A DNA stretch of 10,654 bases from Sediminibacterium sp. (GTDB taxonomy: Bacteria; Bacteroidota; Bacteroidia; Chitinophagales; Chitinophagaceae), in NCBI GenBank assembly GCA_023263235.1, contig JALQXE010000148.1, positions 1 through 10,654 on the forward strand, given 5' to 3'. The position numbers and the translations under genes are program-made. The stretch's first letter is position 1. Every line of letters starts with the position of its first letter. Shown piece by piece: positions 7,367 to 10,654 of this stretch. The notes below the pieces were generated by a model, which worked only from the letters and a program-made list of their open reading frames with translations, made no database searches and had not been told where the DNA came from.

Positions 7367-7399
7367 TAAAAATAGTTTCTTATTCTAATAAACGCAAAA
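7367..7399 (-). promoter_or_regulatory. Promoter of CrtO-like gene
   Basis: Read on the minus strand: TTTTG (7399-7395), a 20 bp spacer, then TATTTTTA (7374-7367), seven of eight to TAnnTTTG. The inferred transcript start is near 7360, giving a leader of about 13 nt before the TTG at 7347. Confidence 0.5.
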
Positions 7400-7462
7400 T
7401 ATGAAATTAATATTTAAAATATGATTTTTTAAAGTTTAAAATATGCGAAAAACGCAAAAGAA

Positions 7463-7497
7463 GTTTTGTTACTTGACTAAAACAGTTTTGTTATTTG
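7463..7497 (+). repeat. Two 13 bp direct repeats in the promoter region
   Basis: GTTTTGTTACTTG (7463-7475) and GTTTTGTTATTTG (7485-7497) match at 12 of 13 bases with a period of 22 bp, about two helix turns. The second copy contains the proposed -33 box of the gene at 7537, so the pair could be a regulator binding site; it may also be a by-product of AT-rich promoter sequence. Confidence 0.4.
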
Positions 7498-7518
7498 TGA
7501 AAAATAGGCAAATCTTTG
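7486..7518 (+). promoter_or_regulatory. Promoter of the CsgG-like secreted protein gene
   Basis: TTTTG at 7486-7490, a 20 bp spacer, then AATCTTTG at 7511-7518 (seven of eight to TAnnTTTG). The expected transcript start is about 12 nt before the ATG at 7537. An alternative pairing is TTTTG at 7464-7468 with GTTATTTG at 7490-7497. Confidence 0.4.
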
Positions 7519-7536
7519 TTTATCAAAATATAATGT

Positions 7537-8289
7537 ATGAAAACAAAAATTTTCTTTTTTTCAGTTTTAATGGGTTTCAGCAGTTTGAAAGCTCAAAATG
7601 AAAACTTACCATCAATTGCTGTTGCAAATCCAAATGTAAATGCATTGAGTATTAAACCGGAGTCAGGTTCTAAAATGATGCGCTTAGAATTAATAAAAAT
7701 GAATAAGTATAAAGTGTATGATGAATTTGATATGGCAGATGTTCTAAAAGCAAAAGAAGTTTATCGAACTCAATGCTATGGACAAAATTGCCTCGTTGGA
7801 CTTGGTAAAGAATTAAATGTGGATTACGTAATGTGTGGAAGCTTGGATGGATTGGGAAATAAAATAGTAGTTACGATTAAAATTGTCGATGTGAAAAATC
7901 AAACTATTTTTAAATCAGCTGTGAGAGAATTTGACAACCAAGAAATTGAAATGCAGCGAATGATTGAAATAATTTTAAAAGAAATGCATGGAATACAATC
8001 AGACAAGGTGGTTCAGGACAGACTTGCATTTAAAAATGAATTAATTACTTCTAATAATGTCGGGAAAATTAACAATTCAGGTCCAAGAATTGGTGGTGCA
8101 GCTCTTGTTGGTTCTTTGAGTGAATTTGCAACGCGACCAGAATCTCAAGGGGGACTTGGAATTGCCCCATTTGTTAGTATGATTGGATACCAATTGGAAG
8201 GCCAATATGTTGGAACAGAGAATTTTTCGGCACTGATCGAGGGAATAGTAAATGTTTCTGGACTCGAACAAGGACAATTTATCGTCTAA
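7537..8289 (+). CDS. Secreted protein with CsgG/TolB-N-like domain and barrel start, truncated at a join
   Basis: A signal peptide covers residues 1-19 (core IFFFSVLMGFSSL, cleavage KA|Q). Residues about 25-150 look like the alpha/beta domain of CsgG or TolB N-terminal type: IAVANPNV, a MMRLELIKMNKYKVYD strand-helix-strand, then CLVGLGKELNVDYVMCGSLDGLGNKIVVTIKIVDV. The same order (sensing of a short name, 'G' turn, then kinetic strands) recurs in lipoprotein-assembly and TolB-like families. C80 and C85 (QCYGQNC) could form a disulfide. From about 182, GPRIGGAALVGSL and later strands look like the first part of an outer-membrane barrel of 150-200 residues, which is missing. Authentic sequence ends at or before 8283 (residue I249); the final V and the TAA at 8287-8289 come from the joined antisense gene. 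Function unknown. Confidence 0.65.
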   Translation: MKTKIFFFSVLMGFSSLKAQNENLPSIAVANPNVNALSIKPESGSKMMRLELIKMNKYKVYDEFDMADVLKAKEVYRTQCYGQNCLVGLGKELNVDYVMCGSLDGLGNKIVVTIKIVDVKNQTIFKSAVREFDNQEIEMQRMIEIILKEMHGIQSDKVVQDRLAFKNELITSNNVGKINNSGPRIGGAALVGSLSEFATRPESQGGLGIAPFVSMIGYQLEGQYVGTENFSALIEGIVNVSGLEQGQFIV

Positions 8290-8625
8290 GCCTAATTTAC
8301 CTTGTTCATATAATTGCATAATAGCCAAGCTAGTAATGGCTTTTGATTGACTCATAATTCTATATAAGGCATCTGCAGCCATTGGTTTTTTGGTTTTTTC
8401 ATCTGCATAACCCAATCCTTTATAATATACTACTTGATGGTCTTTTACAACAATTACAGAGGCACCAATAAGCCATCGGTTTTTAACGTATTGATTAACG
8501 ACACTATCAATTAGCGATAATTTTGTTGCACTAATTTTTGAATTAGTTTGAACAGTTGGTTGAAGTACTTGTGCATTGCTTGTTAAAACAATAATGGAAA
8601 GTACAATTAGGAAGATTTTTTTCAT
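8077..8625 (-). CDS. Serine hydrolase (beta-lactamase/PBP-like), 3' end lost at a join
   Basis: Starting at the ATG at 8625, a signal peptide (1-18, core FLIVLSIIVL, cleavage NA|Q) precedes a class C beta-lactamase-type fold: IDSVVNQYV (39-47), strand GASVIVVKDHQVVYYKGLGYAD (54-75), then the SxxK motif in IMSQSK (S92, K95), and YEQGKLGLDDKLS (106-118). This is the usual order for serine hydrolases, D-aminopeptidases and esterases of about 350-450 residues, acting in the periplasm. The YxN and HxG parts are absent because true sequence stops at about 8272; the frame runs on to a TGA at 8077 as antisense of the upstream gene and codes for nonsense. A longer frame from 8664 overlaps the dehydratase gene and spoils the signal peptide. 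It follows the dehydratase by 17 bp on the same strand, so it was probably co-transcribed. Confidence 0.72.
   Translation of the reverse strand: MKKIFLIVLSIIVLTSNAQVLQPTVQTNSKISATKLSLIDSVVNQYVKNRWLIGASVIVVKDHQVVYYKGLGYADEKTKKPMAADALYRIMSQSKAITSLAIMQLYEQGKLGLDDKLSLFESRNIYYSLDQCRKILCSNILAFQLVSNHTNKWGNSKSPLRFWSRCKFTQRTNKSCTTNSWT
8272..8283. other. Probable chimeric join 1
   Basis: Plus-strand barrel protein sequence is coherent up to about 8283, and minus-strand serine hydrolase sequence is coherent from 8625 down to about 8272 (GLDDKLS). The 12 bases between could belong to both, which fits a short-homology join in inverted orientation. Both genes lose their 3' parts here and no insertion sequence, integrase or repeat is present. 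Artefact of assembly or amplification is more likely than a natural rearrangement. Confidence 0.75.
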
Positions 8626-8642
8626 ATAGCAATTGTTGGTTT

Positions 8643-9602
8643 TTAATTTTGTGGAGGGAACCATGTTCCAAATTTGGTTAAGTCTACATTACCTCCCGAT
8701 AAAATAATACCTACCTTTTTTCCTTGGAACAATTCTTTATTTTTTATGGCAGCTGCAAATGGAACAACGCAGCTTGGCTCTACTATTATTTTCATTCTCT
8801 CATATATCAGTCTTAGAGCTGCTTTTATTTCTTCATCTGAAACTAGTAATATATCAGTCACATGTTCTTTGATAATGGCTAATGTTCTTTCTGAAAGTGT
8901 TGTCATTAGTCCATCAGCAATGGTATTGATAAATGGCGCTTTCTCTACTTTCCCAGATTTGATACTTAATATAGCGTCTGCTGCCCCTTCTGGTTCTCCA
9001 CCATATACTTTCATAGAGGGCTTATAATAATGTGCTCCAAGGCATGTACCAGATAATAAACCGCCGCCACCCACTGGAGTAATGACAGCATCTAACTGAG
9101 GTACTTCTTCTAGCAATTCTTTAACGCAAGTAGCTTGTCCTGTAATAACTCTATCATCATCGTAAGGATGAATAAATTCGGCACCGGTTCTTTCTACTAC
9201 TTCTTGTAATGCAGTTTCTCTTGCTATTTGGTTAGCTTCACATATAATCACTTCTGCGCCATATCCTCTTACTGCATCTACCTTTACTTGAGGAGAAGAT
9301 TTGGGCATTACAATATATGCTTTGATACCTAACATTTTTGCTGCGTATGCCAATGCTTGTGCATGATTGCCTGAAGAGTGTGTAGCCACTCCATTTTTCA
9401 TTTGTGCAGCATCCAAACTTAAACTCGCATTCATTCCCCCTCTAATTTTAAATGCCCCTATTTTTTGAAAATTCTCACATTTAAAATAAAACAGAATGCC
9501 AAACATCTCATCAATGCTTTTATTAGTAATCACTGGGGTGTGATGTATATAGGAATCAATCCTTTCTGCTGCTTTTTCAATAGCCTCTTTTGTAATGCGC
9601 AT
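8643..9602 (-). CDS. PLP-dependent threonine/serine dehydratase or serine racemase-like enzyme
   Basis: The 319-residue protein is full length for the short fold-type II group that lacks the ACT regulatory domain. GAFKIRGG carries the PLP Lys (K52); SSGNHAQA (76-83) holds the catalytic re-face Ser (S77); GGGGLLSG (178-185) binds phosphate; SGGN is near the C-terminus. E203-x3-A207-x-D209 matches the Mg2+-binding set of serine racemase (E210/A214/D216 in the human enzyme). Known members deaminate threonine, serine or threo-3-hydroxyaspartate, or racemise serine; sequence alone cannot pick one. The frame is open from 9701, but the ATG at 9602, with AGGA 4 nt before it, gives the family N-terminus MRITKEAIEKA. 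It precedes the serine hydrolase and diverges from the dioxygenase gene. Confidence 0.88.
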   Translation of the reverse strand: MRITKEAIEKAAERIDSYIHHTPVITNKSIDEMFGILFYFKCENFQKIGAFKIRGGMNASLSLDAAQMKNGVATHSSGNHAQALAYAAKMLGIKAYIVMPKSSPQVKVDAVRGYGAEVIICEANQIARETALQEVVERTGAEFIHPYDDDRVITGQATCVKELLEEVPQLDAVITPVGGGGLLSGTCLGAHYYKPSMKVYGGEPEGAADAILSIKSGKVEKAPFINTIADGLMTTLSERTLAIIKEHVTDILLVSDEEIKAALRLIYERMKIIVEPSCVVPFAAAIKNKELFQGKKVGIILSGGNVDLTKFGTWFPPQN

Positions 9603-9616
9603 AATGTCCTTTTTAA

Positions 9617-9646
9617 TATTGTTTAGGGAACATGAATTTAACAATA
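9617..9646. promoter_or_regulatory. Inverted repeat between divergent genes (possible operator)
   Basis: TATTGTT (9617-9623) and AACAATA (9640-9646) are perfect 7 bp inverted arms with 16 bp between, so half-site centres are 23 bp apart. They lie in the 88 bp gap between the dehydratase and dioxygenase starts. The spacing would suit a dimeric regulator; no poly-T follows, so it is not a terminator. In AT-rich DNA chance is not excluded. Confidence 0.3.
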
Positions 9647-9690
9647 AATGGTTATATTTAGTATCCCAACGATTGACTAAAGCTAAGTCT

Positions 9691-10536
9691 ATGAAAAGCA
9701 ATGTATTTTCAGAGCAAGAGATTGCCCAATACCATCAAGATGGCTATTTTATTGTAAAGAATTTCTGTTCTAAAGCTGAAGTAGATAAAATGTACACTAC
9801 CGCATTACAGGATGATGCGATGGCAAAAAATGCATTAGACTTAAACGATCAATCCGGGAAGAAAACCAAATTATCTTTATGGTTTACCCCAGGCAATGAT
9901 GTCTTTGGTTATTTAACAAGAAGTGAAAGAATGGTAAGTAGAGTGGCGCAATTATTAGATAGCAAATCGCCTGTTTGTCATTTTCATTCTAAACTAATGC
10001 AGAAAGAACCAAAAGTGGGAGGCGCTTGGGAATGGCACCAAGATTATGGTTATTGGTACAAAAACCAATTCATGTTTCCTGATCAATTGATGAGTGTAAT
10101 GGTGGCACTTACTCCTGCTAATAAAAAGAATGGCTGTATACAAGTAATAAAAGGGTCTCATAAATTAGGAAGGGTGAATCATGGTTTTGCGGGAGAGCAA
10201 GTGGGTGCTGACATGACCATGGTGAATAATGCTTTGCAAACAATGGAATTGGTATATGTAGAAATTGAACCAGGGGATGCATTATTTTTTCATAGCAATA
10301 TTTTACATCGCTCTGCAGCTAATGAATCTGATCATCCAAGATGGTCCATTATTTCTTGCTATTCTTCTCAATCAAATTTAGCGTACAATGAAACTTCTAC
10401 TTCATGGAAAGTTCCTGTAAGTATTGTACCAGACGAAGCTATTTTAAATTGGGAAGCAGAGAGTTTGGGAACAGCAGATTTTTTAAAGAAAGAAAATGAT
10501 CCTGCATTAAAAGAAACAGGTTGGGAAAACAAATAG
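9691..10536 (+). CDS. Phytanoyl-CoA dioxygenase (PhyH) family Fe(II)/2-oxoglutarate oxygenase
   Basis: The 281-residue protein is a complete PhyH-family enzyme. The opening FSEQEIAQYHQDGYFIVKNF (6-25) is typical. The iron ligands are H116 and D118 in WHQDYGYW and the distal H206 in ILHRSAAN; R217 in HPRWSI, 11 residues later, would bind the 2-oxoglutarate carboxylate. GDALFFHSNILH (195-206) forms the last core strand. The family hydroxylates small molecules or CoA esters; the substrate here is unknown. The frame is also open from 9595, but that start overlaps the divergent dehydratase and adds unrelated residues; the ATG at 9691 gives the normal N-terminus. A kinase gene starts 4 bp after the stop, so hydroxylation and sugar or polyol phosphorylation may have been linked. 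Confidence 0.87.
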   Translation: MKSNVFSEQEIAQYHQDGYFIVKNFCSKAEVDKMYTTALQDDAMAKNALDLNDQSGKKTKLSLWFTPGNDVFGYLTRSERMVSRVAQLLDSKSPVCHFHSKLMQKEPKVGGAWEWHQDYGYWYKNQFMFPDQLMSVMVALTPANKKNGCIQVIKGSHKLGRVNHGFAGEQVGADMTMVNNALQTMELVYVEIEPGDALFFHSNILHRSAANESDHPRWSIISCYSSQSNLAYNETSTSWKVPVSIVPDEAILNWEAESLGTADFLKKENDPALKETGWENK

Positions 10537-10540
10537 GCTT

Positions 10541-10576
10541 ATGTTATTATTAGGAATTGATATTGGAACTTCATGA
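10541..10576 (+). pseudogene. FGGY carbohydrate kinase, first 11 codons only (cut at a join)
   Basis: ATG at 10541 begins MLLLGIDIGTS followed by TGA. GIDIGTSS is the phosphate-binding opening of FGGY kinases (xylulokinase, glycerol kinase), in which S/T-x-x-K normally follows. The stop arises where unrelated sequence begins. The gene starts 4 bp after the dioxygenase stop and would have been co-transcribed with it. Confidence rests on only 11 residues, but this motif at an N-terminus is distinctive. Confidence 0.6.
10567..10576. other. Probable chimeric join 2
   Basis: Kinase sequence is coherent to about 10573 (TS) and a different frame becomes coherent from about 10570-10573 (FMSPEN). A few shared bases (around ACTTCA) may mark the point of fusion. 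No repeat or mobile element is present, as at the first join. Confidence 0.65.
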
Positions 10577-10654
10577 GCCCTGAAAATATTCGTGCTGAAA
10601 AAATTAAAGTCCTTGAATCAATTAAACCTATTCCTCTTGACGAGCTTAAGAAGC
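10573..10654 (+). pseudogene. zwf: Glucose-6-phosphate dehydrogenase internal fragment
   Basis: The frame from about 10570 is open to the window edge and reads MSPENIRAEKIKVL, then ESIKPIPLDELKK. This fits the conserved segment of G6PDH (x-x-x-IR-x-EK-x-KVL-x-x-ipx), which lies mid-protein just before the xxRGQY segment. The enzyme opens the oxidative pentose phosphate pathway in the cytoplasm. The ATG at 10573 is probably an internal Met, not the start, because the family has about 200 residues before this point. Both ends are missing: the left at the join and the right at the window edge. Confidence 0.6.

Larger units (their letters stand above)
7348..7536. promoter_or_regulatory. Divergent intergenic region
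   Basis: This 189 bp stretch is very AT-rich and separates two divergently transcribed genes. It holds a promoter facing each way, a 13 bp direct repeat, and two copies of AACGCAAAA (7391-7399 and 7451-7459). No open frame of note is present. Confidence 0.55.

Noticed and set aside
8077..8271. C-terminal extension of the serine hydrolase frame
   Set aside because: The translation becomes Cys/Ser/Asn-rich and unlike the family, and it is antisense to the CsgG-like gene; it exists only because of the join.
8272..8283. Integration site or insertion sequence scar at the first join
   Set aside because: There are no inverted ends, target duplication, tRNA or integrase nearby; gene truncation on both sides fits a chimera better.
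8674..9027. Plus-strand open frame of 117 codons
   Set aside because: It is the antisense shadow of the PLP-dependent dehydratase, whose motifs are all on the other strand.
1..10654. CRISPR array, phage-defence cassette or toxin-antitoxin pair
   Set aside because: No spaced repeats, nuclease, reverse transcriptase or small toxin-like pair is visible in any frame I examined.

Overview
The window is AT-rich and reads as Bacteroidota. The signs are signal peptides ending in A-Q, outer-membrane barrels ending in aromatic residues, Bacteroidota-type promoters (TTTG-like, 18-20 bp spacer, TAnnTTTG-like) and family members typical of that phylum. It does not look like one continuous piece of genome. 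Two genes with clear family identity are cut inside their coding sequence, at about 8272-8283 and about 10567-10576. In each case sequence from an unrelated gene follows with no mobile element between. I read these as chimeric joins from assembly or amplification, so the window is best seen as three blocks.

Block 1 (1 to about 8280) looks Flavobacteriales-like. It opens with the last 30 codons of a gene resembling alanine racemase (the Alr part of the MurF-Alr fusion). Next come two tandem paralogous secreted/outer-membrane barrel proteins (164-1285 and 1361-2398) and, 8 bp further on, a helix-turn-helix regulator (2407-3417). A tight four-gene operon follows (3494-6798): an extended SDR (epimerase/reductase type), a CPBP-family membrane protein with a degenerate active site, a classical SDR and a seven-TM protein. 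Its genes are spaced by 1 bp or overlap. Two soluble oxidoreductases coupled to two integral membrane proteins suggest modification of a membrane lipid or other hydrophobic compound, but the substrate cannot be read from sequence. A CrtO-like acyltransferase (6772-7347, minus) converges on the operon and overlaps its 3' end by 27 bp. A divergent promoter region of 189 bp separates it from a secreted protein with a CsgG/TolB-N-like domain followed by the start of a barrel (7537 onward), which is cut at the first join.

Block 2 (about 8272 to 10575) has, on the minus strand, a PLP-dependent threonine/serine dehydratase followed by a serine hydrolase that is cut after 118 codons. Divergent from these, on the plus strand, is a phytanoyl-CoA dioxygenase family protein followed 4 bp later by the first 11 codons of an FGGY carbohydrate kinase, cut at the second join. 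The gene content would suit Chitinophagaceae.

Block 3 (about 10567-10654) is a short internal piece resembling glucose-6-phosphate dehydrogenase.

No rRNA, tRNA, CRISPR array, insertion sequence or convincing intrinsic terminator was found. The most promising biology is the coupled operon at 3494-6798; the most important practical point is the two joins.
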